Assembly: GCA_011390245.1 (NCBI GenBank)
Contig: JAABSR010000005.1
Location: 1-34,156 of the forward strand
Direction: 5' to 3'
DNA: 34,156 bases
Origin: Campylobacterales bacterium
GTDB lineage: Bacteria > Campylobacterota > Campylobacteria > Campylobacterales > JAABSR01
The notes below the pieces were generated by a model. It saw nothing but the letters and a program-made list of their open reading frames with translations. It made no database searches and was not told the DNA's origin. This document shows, piece by piece, positions 8,553 to 16,339 of the stretch. The position numbers were made by a program, and so were the translations under genes. Positions within the stretch are counted from its first letter, which is position 1. Every line of letters begins with the position of its first letter.

Positions 8553-9637
8553 ATCAAGTCTTTTATCTTTTGTAGTTTATCTTTTATGGTATTTTTTGAG
8601 TATTTAGTGTTTAAGACAACTCTAAAGATTGCACTTCTAACAGTTGGTGGTCTGATGATGCCAACTGCAATATTTAAATCACTCAAAGATTCTCTATATT
8701 CTAGCAAACTTTTTGTACTTTTTAGTTTTAGAGGAAGAATTGGAGTTGAAAAGTTCTTATTAAATATATTGCTCGCTATGGCTACTCTCTCTTCTATTTT
8801 TTTTCTAAGGATTTTGTGATTTTTGTCAATATATAGACTATTTTCAAAAGCCAAAAGCAGATCAAAAAGAGATGGTGCAGTGGAGTAGATGATAGGTTTT
8901 GCTCTGTTCTCTAGAAAGCTAACTATCTCTTTTGTGCCCAAAATATAAGCTCCATAGCTACCATAAGCTTTGCTTAGAGTTCCTAGCTTTATATGGTAGC
9001 TATCTATACTTATATTGTGAAAATCAAACCAGCCAAGAAGATTTTCTCCTATCACGCCGCTACTGTGAGCCTCATCTACTATCAAAATAGCACCATATTT
9101 TTTGCAGAGTTCATCTATCTCTTTTGGTGCTATATCTCCCTCCATGGAGTAAACTCCCTCAATAGCGACTATGGCTCTTTTGTAGTTTTTATTTTTTAGA
9201 ATATCTTCTAGCTCTTCTAGGTTGTTGTGAGAAAATATTTCCACACACCCTTTGGCCAATTTTGAGGCAAGCACTCCACTAGCATGATACTTTTGGTCAA
9301 GAATTAAAATATCACCTCTTCGTGGCAAGGATTCTAAAAGTGCAATATTTGCTAAAAATCCACTACCTACTACTATCCCATCTTCAAAACCATTTTTGGT
9401 TTTGAGATACTCTTCATACTCTTTATGAATATCGCTATAGCCATTTACTAGCATTGAAGCTTTTGGGGAGAAGTAGAGATTTTTTTGAAGTTTTTTTGAT
9501 GCATTTTTGATAGACTTTTTTCTAAGACTAAGTCCTAGGTAGTCATTTGATGCAAAATCTAAAAGAGAGCAATCTATTATCTCTCTTTCTCTAAATCTAC
9601 CAGCCTTTTTGAGTGCTAGTAGCTCTTTTTGATACAC
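8549..9637 (-). CDS. bioF: 8-amino-7-oxononanoate synthase BioF
   Basis: A 362-residue PLP enzyme of the alpha-oxoamine synthase family. It condenses pimeloyl thioester with L-alanine in biotin synthesis. Visible landmarks are SNDYLGL near residue 30, a VVGSGFLANIAL loop, DEAHSSGVIG with the PLP-ring Asp188, and GTLSKAYGSYG with the Schiff-base Lys223. The length is slightly below the usual 380-390, mostly through a short N-terminus. Glycine C-acetyltransferase (Kbl) and CqsA-type synthases share the fold, but BioF is the best match for a lone gene in this phylum. It lies 4 bp after the CheY-like gene and overlaps the PBP1A gene. No other biotin genes are present, so the operon mixes functions. 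Confidence 0.87.
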   Translation of the reverse strand: MYQKELLALKKAGRFREREIIDCSLLDFASNDYLGLSLRKKSIKNASKKLQKNLYFSPKASMLVNGYSDIHKEYEEYLKTKNGFEDGIVVGSGFLANIALLESLPRRGDILILDQKYHASGVLASKLAKGCVEIFSHNNLEELEDILKNKNYKRAIVAIEGVYSMEGDIAPKEIDELCKKYGAILIVDEAHSSGVIGENLLGWFDFHNISIDSYHIKLGTLSKAYGSYGAYILGTKEIVSFLENRAKPIIYSTAPSLFDLLLAFENSLYIDKNHKILRKKIEERVAIASNIFNKNFSTPILPLKLKSTKSLLEYRESLSDLNIAVGIIRPPTVRSAIFRVVLNTKYSKNTIKDKLQKIKDLI

Positions 9638-9641
9638 CTTT

Positions 9642-10007
9642 TTAGTTTGTCAATACAGAGTAGATTTTCTGCTCCAGGGCTGTTAAAGATTCAAAAGGTT
9701 TCATGATGTAGTTATCAGCACCAATTTTGTGACTTTTTAGCACTCTATCAAGTGTTGAGTATGCTGTCATCATCACAACCTTGACTTCGGGTTTTTTCTC
9801 TTTTATCTGATCTAAAACCTCTATACCATCCATCTTTGGCATCATGATATCAAGTAGTACTAGATCCACACTATTACCCAAAATCGCATTTAACCCTACA
9901 ACTGGATCACTATATGTATTTATTTTATATTTTCCAGATTTACCCAAATACTTCTCAAGCATTGAGATTATCTGTACCTCATCATCAATTATCGCTATAT
10001 TATACAT
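9642..10007 (-). CDS. CheY-like single-domain response regulator
   Basis: A 121-residue stand-alone receiver. It has the acidic pair Asp8/Asp9, phospho-acceptor Asp53 in LLDIMMPKMDG, Thr81 in MTAY and Lys103 in MKPF, so it should be phosphorylatable. There is no output domain; it must act by protein contact. It starts 13 bp after the stop of the soluble chemoreceptor gene, with GGGGAT as the ribosome site, suggesting it works with that receptor or its CheA. The sequence around the MM-PKMDG loop looks like receivers that partner sensor kinases as much as like flagellar CheY. I therefore do not call it cheY. It is followed after 4 bp by bioF. Confidence 0.9.
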   Translation of the reverse strand: MYNIAIIDDEVQIISMLEKYLGKSGKYKINTYSDPVVGLNAILGNSVDLVLLDIMMPKMDGIEVLDQIKEKKPEVKVVMMTAYSTLDRVLKSHKIGADNYIMKPFESLTALEQKIYSVLTN

Positions 10008-10020
10008 TCATCTATCCCCA

Positions 10021-11352
10021 TCACTCTTTTTGGTTTTTTTCTATAAATAGTCTATTTGCAGCCTCATTCATAAGCTCATTTACTCTCTCTTCTAACATCT
10101 GATCCATGTATTTGAAGACATCTTTACTTGCCTCTTCTACTTTTAAAACCTTACTCTCTATAAGCTCTTTTGAACATGCTATATCATTACCACCACACTC
10201 TTTTGCAAGTACATTTGCTTCATTGTGCACTATAGAGTGCGGAAGGTCTAGCTTTTTGTAGCCTTGAGTATGTCCAAAGTGCTCTTTCCCAACACCTTCG
10301 TGATACCACTTTCCTAGTCTGCATTTTGTATGTTCTGTAGCTTTAAAATCATTCTCCTCACCAAAAATTAGTTGGTATAGATTGTTTTTATAGATCACAT
10401 GGTCGATTTTGGCTAGATTTACAAAAACCATATCGCTTATACTCTCCACTTTAAACATAGCCCTGCTTGAGTTCTTTTGGAAGGTCTCAACAGTTGAGTA
10501 AAGATTCTCTATATTATCTCTAGTATTTGTTACAATAGAGTTAGTCTCTTCAGTGGAGTTCTGTATATCATCTGTCTCTTGTTGCATTGATTTTACAACA
10601 ATTGCTATCTCTTTTGTAGCTTTTTGTGTTCGTTCAGCCAATTTTCTAACCTCATCTGCAACAACTGCAAAGCCTCTACCATGCTCTCCAGCACGAGCTG
10701 CTTCTATGGCTGCATTTAATGCAAGTAGATTTGTCTGTTCTGCTATATCTTCTATAAGAGAAATCACATTTGTTATCTCACTACTTCTCTCTGCTAGGGT
10801 TCGAGTTATAGAGACTGCATTGCTCATGTGTTCATATAGCGTTCCAAAGTCCTCATTTGCCTTTTGGATTATCTCTAGGCCTTTTGTTGATTCCTCTGCA
10901 GTGCTTCTTGATTCTGCTGTCATATCTTTTAGCTCTACTAAGAATCTATCAAAAAGCTTTTGGATGTCATATAGTGAGGTGGTTATAGTTTTATGGTGCA
11001 TATTAGTTATGCTATTTTCACCTCTTGCACTTCTAATATCACTCTTTGAGAGTGCATAAAGTTTAGTTCCATCATCCGTACTTTTCTCTAAAACAGTCGC
11101 TTCACACCCTTTAAAGTTGATAGTACCATTATGACTAGCTAGTTCACTTTTTAGGGCATCTGCATCACCTATCTCATTTTCTACTCTAGAGTTTTTAAAG
11201 ACCACTTCACCATTTTTGATAGCAATAAGTCCTTCACTCATGGAGAATCTTGCAACCTCTTTATAAAAGGAGAGCTCTTTTTTTAGATTATCAATCTCTT
11301 CTTGATATTTTTTGCTCTCTTGGGTAAAATCACTCTGTTTTGAAAAAAACAT
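10021..11352 (-). CDS. Soluble methyl-accepting chemotaxis protein with C-terminal CZB zinc domain (TlpD-like)
   Basis: 443 residues with no membrane segment. An N-terminal coiled coil (about 10-32) leads into a small PAS-like or uncharacterised sensor region (about 33-105). The MCP signalling hairpin follows, with its tip in [20 protein letters not shown] around residues 204-223. A C-terminal CZB domain has candidate zinc ligands His318, Cys344, His372 and His376. Architecture and length match Helicobacter pylori TlpD (about 433 residues), a cytoplasmic receptor for oxidative and energy stress whose CZB cysteine reacts with HOCl; a similar role is inferred here. The CheY-like gene follows after 13 bp. 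A possible sigma-28 promoter and an 18-bp palindrome lie upstream. The ATG is preceded by AGGAG. Confidence 0.92.
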   Translation of the reverse strand: MFFSKQSDFTQESKKYQEEIDNLKKELSFYKEVARFSMSEGLIAIKNGEVVFKNSRVENEIGDADALKSELASHNGTINFKGCEATVLEKSTDDGTKLYALSKSDIRSARGENSITNMHHKTITTSLYDIQKLFDRFLVELKDMTAESRSTAEESTKGLEIIQKANEDFGTLYEHMSNAVSITRTLAERSSEITNVISLIEDIAEQTNLLALNAAIEAARAGEHGRGFAVVADEVRKLAERTQKATKEIAIVVKSMQQETDDIQNSTEETNSIVTNTRDNIENLYSTVETFQKNSSRAMFKVESISDMVFVNLAKIDHVIYKNNLYQLIFGEENDFKATEHTKCRLGKWYHEGVGKEHFGHTQGYKKLDLPHSIVHNEANVLAKECGGNDIACSKELIESKVLKVEEASKDVFKYMDQMLEERVNELMNEAANRLFIEKNQKE

Positions 11353-11362
11353 TAACTTCTCC

Positions 11363-11379
11363 TAGCCATTTTATTGGCT
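11363..11379 (-). other. Leader hairpin in front of the chemoreceptor ribosome site
   Basis: AGCCA (11364-11368) and TGGCT (11375-11379) form a 5-bp stem with a 6-base loop in the predicted mRNA leader, immediately before the AGGAG ribosome site. It might modulate translation or simply be a chance stem; no partner sequence that would sequester the ribosome site is obvious. Confidence 0.25.
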
Positions 11380-11384
11380 TAATC

Positions 11385-11411
11385 TTATCGAAATTTATTT
11401 AAAATCCTTTT
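11385..11411 (-). promoter_or_regulatory. Candidate sigma-28 (FliA) promoter of the chemoreceptor gene
   Basis: On the minus strand AAAAGGAT (11411-11404), exactly 11 bases and TTCGATAA (11392-11385) resemble the flagellar consensus TAAAGTTT-N11-GCCGATAA (5 of 8 and 6 of 8 matches). Chemoreceptor genes are often FliA-dependent. The -35 match is modest. Confidence 0.4.
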
Positions 11412-11417
11412 CTAAAA

Positions 11418-11435
11418 TTACTGCTTAAGCAGTAA
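11418..11435. repeat. 18-bp perfect palindrome between antiporter and chemoreceptor genes
   Basis: TTACTGCTTAAGCAGTAA is a perfect dyad. It lies 14 bp beyond the antiporter stop and 66 bp before the chemoreceptor start, just upstream of the candidate sigma-28 promoter. On the minus strand a 7-bp stem with a TTAA loop is followed by TTTTAG, so it could end the antiporter transcript. It could equally be a regulator operator for the chemoreceptor operon. Confidence 0.5.
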
Positions 11436-11449
11436 ACTTTTGAAATTTC

Positions 11450-12646
11450 TCAAATTTGACAGCTATTTTCCACACTCTTTTTTCTTCTAGCCTTTATTTT
11501 GCTTGAGACTGTAGTTATGATTTTGATTCCTATCATTATAACTATTGCTTCTAGCATTGCTGCAGTTATAAAGGCATAATAGTCCTCTCTAGTTATAGAT
11601 TGTGTATTGTATCCAATAGTAGCTACAGCAACTAAAAATGTCAAAGGCATAGATAGACTAAGACCCAAAAGGTTTGAATTAAGTGGCCCTAGTTTTCTTG
11701 CAAAAACAAGATTTGAACATATAAGGTGCATCATCACCATAGAGGCAACAATCATAAATGATTTTAATACTATATCCATATCTGTAGCTATAACCACCAA
11801 ATCCAAAGTTGATCCTATGTGGATAAAAAATATGGGCACCAAAAATCCAAATCCAAATGTTGAGAGCTTTTTTGGCAACTCTTTTTTGTGTTCAAAAAAT
11901 GTGCTTATAAAAACACCAGCTAGAAATGCACCAAGCACCATCTCTAGCTCTAAAAAAAGCATAATAGAGATCATGATAAAAAATAGTGTCATAGAGAATC
12001 GTATGTCTTGATTTTTAGAATCCTCAAAGGGCATAATATACATTTTCACCTCTGGAAACCACCAGAAGAGAATCTTTATAGCCTTGAAGAAGAGAGTTAC
12101 ACCTATGGTAACCGCAGTTAGAGTAAACATTGCATTCCAAAACTCATAACTAATACCGTGTTTTAAGACACCATCTAATATCACTAGTGCAGTAATTGAT
12201 ACTATCTCACCAAATATACCTAGTATCAACGCTAACTTAACCCATTCATGCTCTTTGCCATAATCCCTAATAAGAGCCATAATCATCCCTAAAGAGACAA
12301 CAGGTAGTGCTATAAAATAGATGATAGGAAGATCTGAATAAAAGTAGATAGCAAAAGAGATAGAGTAGAGAATGAAAAAATACCTTATAGCCCTTCTTAT
12401 AAGTGATTTCTCCATCTTAGCGAGACTTCTTAGATCAACCTCCATACCAGCTAAAAACATCAGATATAAAAATCCAACCTTTCCAACTATTGCAAGCATA
12501 TCACTCTCTCCAAAAAGACCAAAAAGAACAGCAAATGCACCAAGTGACATCTCTACAACTGCTACTGGAATTTTTGTGATATTACTAAGATATGGTGATA
12601 TGCTAATAAGTACTGAGACTATTGCAATAGTTGAGAGGCTTTCCAT
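11450..12646 (-). CDS. Cation:proton antiporter, CPA2 family (KefB/NapA-like), without RCK domain
   Basis: A 398-residue inner-membrane protein with about 12 hydrophobic helices. Family marks are FLAGMEVDLRSLAK near residue 64-77, LEMVLGAFLAGVFIS near 233-247, and VPIFFIHIGSTLDL near 270-283, typical of CPA2 exchangers. It should exchange Na+ or K+ for H+; which ion is not readable. It ends after the transport domain with a short basic tail, so the regulatory RCK/TrkA-N domain of KefB and KefC is absent. It starts 8 bp after the FAD oxidoreductase gene, so the two form an operon. That recalls KefC with its flavoprotein partner KefF in gamma-proteobacteria, but the oxidoreductase here is of a different family, so the parallel is only suggestive. 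Confidence 0.88.
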   Translation of the reverse strand: MESLSTIAIVSVLISISPYLSNITKIPVAVVEMSLGAFAVLFGLFGESDMLAIVGKVGFLYLMFLAGMEVDLRSLAKMEKSLIRRAIRYFFILYSISFAIYFYSDLPIIYFIALPVVSLGMIMALIRDYGKEHEWVKLALILGIFGEIVSITALVILDGVLKHGISYEFWNAMFTLTAVTIGVTLFFKAIKILFWWFPEVKMYIMPFEDSKNQDIRFSMTLFFIMISIMLFLELEMVLGAFLAGVFISTFFEHKKELPKKLSTFGFGFLVPIFFIHIGSTLDLVVIATDMDIVLKSFMIVASMVMMHLICSNLVFARKLGPLNSNLLGLSLSMPLTFLVAVATIGYNTQSITREDYYAFITAAMLEAIVIMIGIKIITTVSSKIKARRKKSVENSCQI

Positions 12647-12654
12647 CTAAATAG

Positions 12655-13257
12655 CTATCTTCTAGAATCTGCTACATCATGAACTACAACTAACTTTCCA
12701 TATATCTCCTCTAAAACATTTAATGCAGCTCTTACTCCGCTCCCGCTTGCACATGCATACATTGTAGGTTCGCCAGCTAAAAGTCCTGCTACAAAAATCT
12801 TTTCCATGACCATCTGTTTTTGGTTTGATGCTAGTTTTACTTTTCCATCTCTTGGTACATTATCATGATGAAGAGTTACTAGCTCATCAGATTCTATTGA
12901 AAATTTGTGCATTCCAGTTGCTAGGATAAGATAATTTGAAATAAAAGTCCCACTCTCTTTAGTCTCTATTTTTATGTTACTATCTCTCTCTATTTTTGTG
13001 GCACTATCTTTTATAAAATCAACATTTTCATAGCTAGCTACATCTTCTTTTATGCTCTTTAGAGCATCTTTGCCTTGCTTTCCAAGGGTTGCTAGTGGGA
13101 CATTCCATAAGGTTGCTTTATTAAGATCTGAGTTTTCATCATCAATAACTAAAATCTTAAGATCTCTATCAAACCCCTTTGCACCTTTTGTGCTAGCAAG
13201 TGTTAATGCTGCACTAAGTCCTGCTACTCCACCACCAATAATTGCTATATTATACAT
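12655..13257 (-). CDS. Short NAD(P)/FAD-type oxidoreductase, thioredoxin-reductase-like fold
   Basis: About 200 residues from the preferred ATG at 13257, which has AAGGGG close upstream; an in-frame ATG at 13287 would add ten residues. The N-terminus IAIIGGGVAGLSAALTLAS is an ADP-binding Rossmann motif. YLILATGMHKF and the C-terminal KIFVAGLLAGEPTM, followed by a glycine-rich segment, form the FAD-domain closure seen in TrxB-like proteins. At about two thirds of TrxB length, with no CxxC and no second Rossmann motif, it resembles the FAD half alone. It may be a reduced flavoprotein or an FAD-dependent sensor or oxidase; the reaction is unknown. It lies directly upstream of the antiporter (8-bp gap) and is divergent from der. 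Confidence 0.78.
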   Translation of the reverse strand: MYNIAIIGGGVAGLSAALTLASTKGAKGFDRDLKILVIDDENSDLNKATLWNVPLATLGKQGKDALKSIKEDVASYENVDFIKDSATKIERDSNIKIETKESGTFISNYLILATGMHKFSIESDELVTLHHDNVPRDGKVKLASNQKQMVMEKIFVAGLLAGEPTMYACASGSGVRAALNVLEEIYGKLVVVHDVADSRR

Positions 13258-13348
13258 CAGCTTTACCCCTTTAAGTCTATACCGCATATTAATAGATTCT
13301 TTGTTAAAATAAGATAACTTTCAGCAGCTAATAAGGATTTAATATTTA

Positions 13349-14728
13349 ATGAAAAAAATTGCAATAATAGGCAGACCAAATGTGGGCAAAAGTTCGTTTT
13401 TTAACAGACTAGCCAAAGAGAGAGATGCGATAACTTCAGATCTTGCTGGAACCACTAGAGATAGTAAAAAAAGAGTGATAGATATTTTAGGAGTTGATGC
13501 TGAAGTGGTTGATACTGGAGGTTTAGATGAGGGAAATGAGCTTTTTGATGTTATCAAAGAACACTCTTTAAATGTAGCAAAAAAAGCAGATGTCATTCTC
13601 TACCTTGTAGATGGCAAGCTCCCTCCCTCACAAAAAGATAGAGAGCTTTTTTATGAAGTTTTAAAGATGGGCAAAGATGTTGCACTAGTTGTCAATAAGA
13701 TAGATAATGACAAAGAGAAAGAGAGGGCTTGGGAGTTTGTGAGCTTTGGTGCAAAAACTCTTTTTGATATTTCAGTCTCACACAATAGGGGCGTAAATAG
13801 AGTTCTTGAGTGGCTTATGGGGCATATTGGTTTAGAAGAAAATATCATAGAAGATAGTAGTGAAGAATCTATAGAAGATTTTTTAGAAGATTTTGATGAT
13901 GATGGAGACCTAAAAGAGGCAAAAGAGGATGAGGAGGATAGCGAAATAAGAGTAGCTATTATTGGTCGTGTAAATGTTGGCAAAAGTTCACTTTTAAATG
14001 CACTAGTTGGAGAGGAGAGATCTATTGTCTCTTCTATTGCTGGAACTACGATTGACCCTGTTGATGAGGTTATATTTACAAAAGAGCGATATGTTAGATT
14101 TGTAGATACTGCTGGGATTAGGAGAAGAGGGAAAATTGATGGCATAGAGAAGTATGCACTAGATAGAACAGAGAAGATGTTGGAGCGATCAGATATTGCC
14201 ATACTTGTCCTTGATGTAAGTGAGGGTTTTGTGGATTTAGATGAGAAGATTGGAGGGCTTATAGATAAACACAAGCTAGGATGCATTGTTGTTTTTAATA
14301 AGTGGGATATAAGAGCTAAAGAGTTTAAAGAGGTAGAGGAGGTTTTTAGGTATAAGTTCAAATATCTTCAATTTGTGCCAATAATCACTGCATCAGCTCT
14401 CACAAAAAGACATGTTGATAAGATAATTGATAAGATTTTTGAAGTCTATGCAAACTACTCTCAAAGAGTTAGCACAAGTGAGCTAAATAGAGTATTGCAA
14501 GAGGCTCAATTAAGACACAAAATCCCTTCATGTAGAGGCAAAGAGGTTCGAATCTACTACGCCACTCAATATTTTATCAAACCTCCAAAAATAGCTCTAG
14601 TCTCAAACTATCCAGAGGGTCTCCACTTTAGTTACAAAAGATATCTAGTCAATTTTCTAAGAGATAACTACAATTTTGAAGGAGTGCCAATAACTCTTGA
14701 AGCACGAAAAAGGGGCGAGAAAGCATAA
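13349..14728 (+). CDS. der: Ribosome assembly GTPase Der (EngA)
   Basis: A 459-residue protein with two tandem GTPase domains needed for 50S subunit maturation. Domain 1 begins IAIIGRPNVGKSSFFNR (P-loop), with AGTTRD, DTGG and NKID. Domain 2 has IIGRVNVGKSSLLNA, AGTTIDP, DTAGIRRRGK and NKWD. A KH-like C-terminal domain follows from about 370. The linker (about 165-200) is unusually acidic, with many Asp/Glu, as in other epsilonproteobacterial Der proteins I recall. Translation starts at an ATG after an AAGGAT site. The last codons and stop are followed by an imperfect in-frame 15-bp repeat of themselves (14717-14746), so a read-through product would end in the same residues. The transcript probably ends at the terminator near 14878. 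Confidence 0.97.
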   Translation: MKKIAIIGRPNVGKSSFFNRLAKERDAITSDLAGTTRDSKKRVIDILGVDAEVVDTGGLDEGNELFDVIKEHSLNVAKKADVILYLVDGKLPPSQKDRELFYEVLKMGKDVALVVNKIDNDKEKERAWEFVSFGAKTLFDISVSHNRGVNRVLEWLMGHIGLEENIIEDSSEESIEDFLEDFDDDGDLKEAKEDEEDSEIRVAIIGRVNVGKSSLLNALVGEERSIVSSIAGTTIDPVDEVIFTKERYVRFVDTAGIRRRGKIDGIEKYALDRTEKMLERSDIAILVLDVSEGFVDLDEKIGGLIDKHKLGCIVVFNKWDIRAKEFKEVEEVFRYKFKYLQFVPIITASALTKRHVDKIIDKIFEVYANYSQRVSTSELNRVLQEAQLRHKIPSCRGKEVRIYYATQYFIKPPKIALVSNYPEGLHFSYKRYLVNFLRDNYNFEGVPITLEARKRGEKA

Positions 14729-14746
14729 CATGTGAAAGCATAATAT
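14717..14746 (+). repeat. 15-bp tandem duplication covering the der stop codon
   Basis: GAGAAAGCATAACAT and GTGAAAGCATAATAT are adjacent and match at 13 of 15 bases. Each contains AAAGCATAA, so the stop codon is doubled in frame. It is a small slippage-type duplication with no evident function. Confidence 0.8.
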
Positions 14747-14749
14747 TTG

Positions 14750-14885
14750 TCGTCCTCTTGCGGTGGTTCAAGCCGCAAAAGGTTATGGTTCTAAGGAGAA
14801 AGTCATTTTCAGGCCTACTGGCTAGTTTTAGCTCTTCGACCTCTTCTCAAAGCCTAGGCTGGCTACCTAAGTGGTAGCACTTTTT
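14750..14885 (+). ncRNA. Candidate structured non-coding RNA downstream of der (unassigned)
   Basis: By my count 64 of 130 bases in 14751-14880 are G or C (49%), far above the surroundings and comparable to the tRNA in this window. It contains a 10-pair stem with one C-A mismatch, 14754-14763 with 14773-14782 (loop 9 bases, core TTGCGG/CCGCAA). A 10-base perfect palindrome, AGCCTAGGCT, lies at 14851-14860, and a terminator hairpin at 14862-14878 precedes TTTTT. There is no significant ORF. No landmark of tmRNA, RNase P RNA, SRP RNA, 6S RNA or common riboswitches is recognisable. It may be a new small RNA, the processed 3' UTR of der, or the right end of a decayed insertion sequence of the IS605 type. 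No promoter is evident. Confidence 0.35.
14862..14885 (+). terminator. Rho-independent terminator after der / candidate RNA
   Basis: GCTACC (14862-14867) and GGTAGC (14873-14878) make a perfect 6-bp stem with a 5-base loop, followed after AC by TTTTT. It points along the plus strand and would end transcripts from der before the convergent kinase gene at 14922. Confidence 0.65.
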
Positions 14886-14921
14886 ATTCCACCTACAACT
14901 AAATCGACAAAAATCAGATAT

Positions 14922-16331
14922 CTAAAGAGGGTTGGTATCTATTCTTATAATAAAAAGAGCACCATCTTCTAAATTTTTTGCCTCTATGTGCCCATTTAGC
15001 CTATAGTCTATACTGTTTTTTATCATATAGAGACCTAGTCCTTTATTTTTGCTTTTAAATTTTGAAGTGGTGTATGGATCAAAAATAGAAGGCAGTATAT
15101 TTTTATCAATTCCTCCAGCATTGTCCTCAATCTCTATAATAGCATCATCTCCATCTCTTGTCGCTCTTATCTCAACTTTTGCCCCATCTTTCCCTCTCTC
15201 TTCGCAGATATCTTTGACATTTGTAAGCATCCCTACAAATATCTCTATCAAAATAGATGCCTCACCGCGTATTGCCAAATCTCTATTTATATGCTCTATA
15301 ACTTCTATATTGCTATCTTGGAGACTTTGACCTACAAAATTCAAGGCTCCTACTAGAGCACTATGCAGGGTAAACTCCTCTATTTTTTGTGATTGCCTAT
15401 AATATTTTGTAAATTTTGAGATAATTGATGATAGATATTGCACCTCATCTTGAATAATATTACATTTTTGCGAGAACTCATCTTTGTCCATCTCATCTTC
15501 CGCTACCATCTCATCCAAAGAGTGAGTATTTAGAGCTATGATATTTAGTGGTTGTCTCCACTGGTGGGCGATATTCAAAAGTAGCTCTCCTAGTGCGTTT
15601 TTTCTATTTTGTTCATAGATTATCTCATCTTTTTGTTTTATAATATCTACCTCTTTTTTTATCTTTATTTCTAGGTTTTTGTTTGTCTCTTCAAGCTCTT
15701 TGGTTTTTTCTTGTAGTTTTAGTGCTATATTTTTAATTGGCACTCCATAGTAATGCGATAACCTATTTACAACAAAAAAGGAGAATAGAAGAAGTATGGC
15801 AATAGTTAGTGCCATATAGATAGTCATATTGGATAAAAGTTCCTCTTTTGAGGATAGATCCATGGTCATAGATAGGATATTTTCATCACTATCTAGATAA
15901 CCAGTTTTTAATCTCTTCTCTATTGTGATTAGATTCTTCTCACTATTTCTGATGGAGAAAGAATCTAGGGTGATATTTTCAATATTTGAAACATCTTCTA
16001 GATGACCATTTTTTTCTGGATTTGTATGAGCTACTATCTTGCCACTTGTATCAAAAAAGGATATTGAGACTATCTTTTCATTGGATTTTTTTGTGTCCTC
16101 CAAGTAGAGTCTTGTTTGATAGATGCCAGAGTAGTTTATTATTTTTATGGAGTTTGTCAAATCACTTGCTAGGGCTAAAGCAAATTCTGTCTTTTCAGTT
16201 TTGGATATGTGAGAGAACATTAATGCACTAATAGCAAAAATAAGAATCATCAAAAAAAGAATGATTCCACCAAAGCTAATGGCTAGTTTATTATCAATCC
16301 TTTTGAAATCTAACTCAATATTATTTTTCAT
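14922..16331 (-). CDS. Membrane sensor histidine kinase paired with a binding protein
   Basis: 469 residues: TM1 about 17-40, a periplasmic domain of about 130 residues, TM2 about 170-190, and a long coiled coil about 205-245. The dimerisation domain has His256 in NIAHQWRQPLN. The ATP domain follows, with the N-box MLTNVKDI, DNAGGI, FDPYTTSK and KGLGLYM. It should autophosphorylate; no response regulator lies beside it, so the partner is elsewhere or among the orphan receivers in this window. It begins 8 bp after the periplasmic binding-protein gene, and its periplasmic domain is a plausible docking site for the loaded binding protein, as with LuxPQ or TorTS. It converges with der, with the structured segment in between. 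Confidence 0.93.
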   Translation of the reverse strand: MKNNIELDFKRIDNKLAISFGGIILFLMILIFAISALMFSHISKTEKTEFALALASDLTNSIKIINYSGIYQTRLYLEDTKKSNEKIVSISFFDTSGKIVAHTNPEKNGHLEDVSNIENITLDSFSIRNSEKNLITIEKRLKTGYLDSDENILSMTMDLSSKEELLSNMTIYMALTIAILLLFSFFVVNRLSHYYGVPIKNIALKLQEKTKELEETNKNLEIKIKKEVDIIKQKDEIIYEQNRKNALGELLLNIAHQWRQPLNIIALNTHSLDEMVAEDEMDKDEFSQKCNIIQDEVQYLSSIISKFTKYYRQSQKIEEFTLHSALVGALNFVGQSLQDSNIEVIEHINRDLAIRGEASILIEIFVGMLTNVKDICEERGKDGAKVEIRATRDGDDAIIEIEDNAGGIDKNILPSIFDPYTTSKFKSKNKGLGLYMIKNSIDYRLNGHIEAKNLEDGALFIIRIDTNPL

Positions 16332-16339
16332 CAGCGTAC

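Noticed and set aside
10553-11059. 168-codon open frame on the plus strand
   Set aside because: It is antisense to the conserved MCP signalling domain and has no ribosome site or recognisable domain; a shadow of strong codon bias.
13651-14361. 236-codon open frame antisense to der
   Set aside because: Serine-rich composition is the mirror of the der coding frame; der has full GTPase motifs.
14750-14885. Possible tmRNA, RNase P RNA, SRP RNA or known riboswitch
   Set aside because: The conserved landmarks of each (tag-reading frame and CCA end, the GAAAGUCCGGGC region, the GGAAGGAAGCAGC loop, ligand-core motifs) are absent; only an unassigned structured RNA can be supported.
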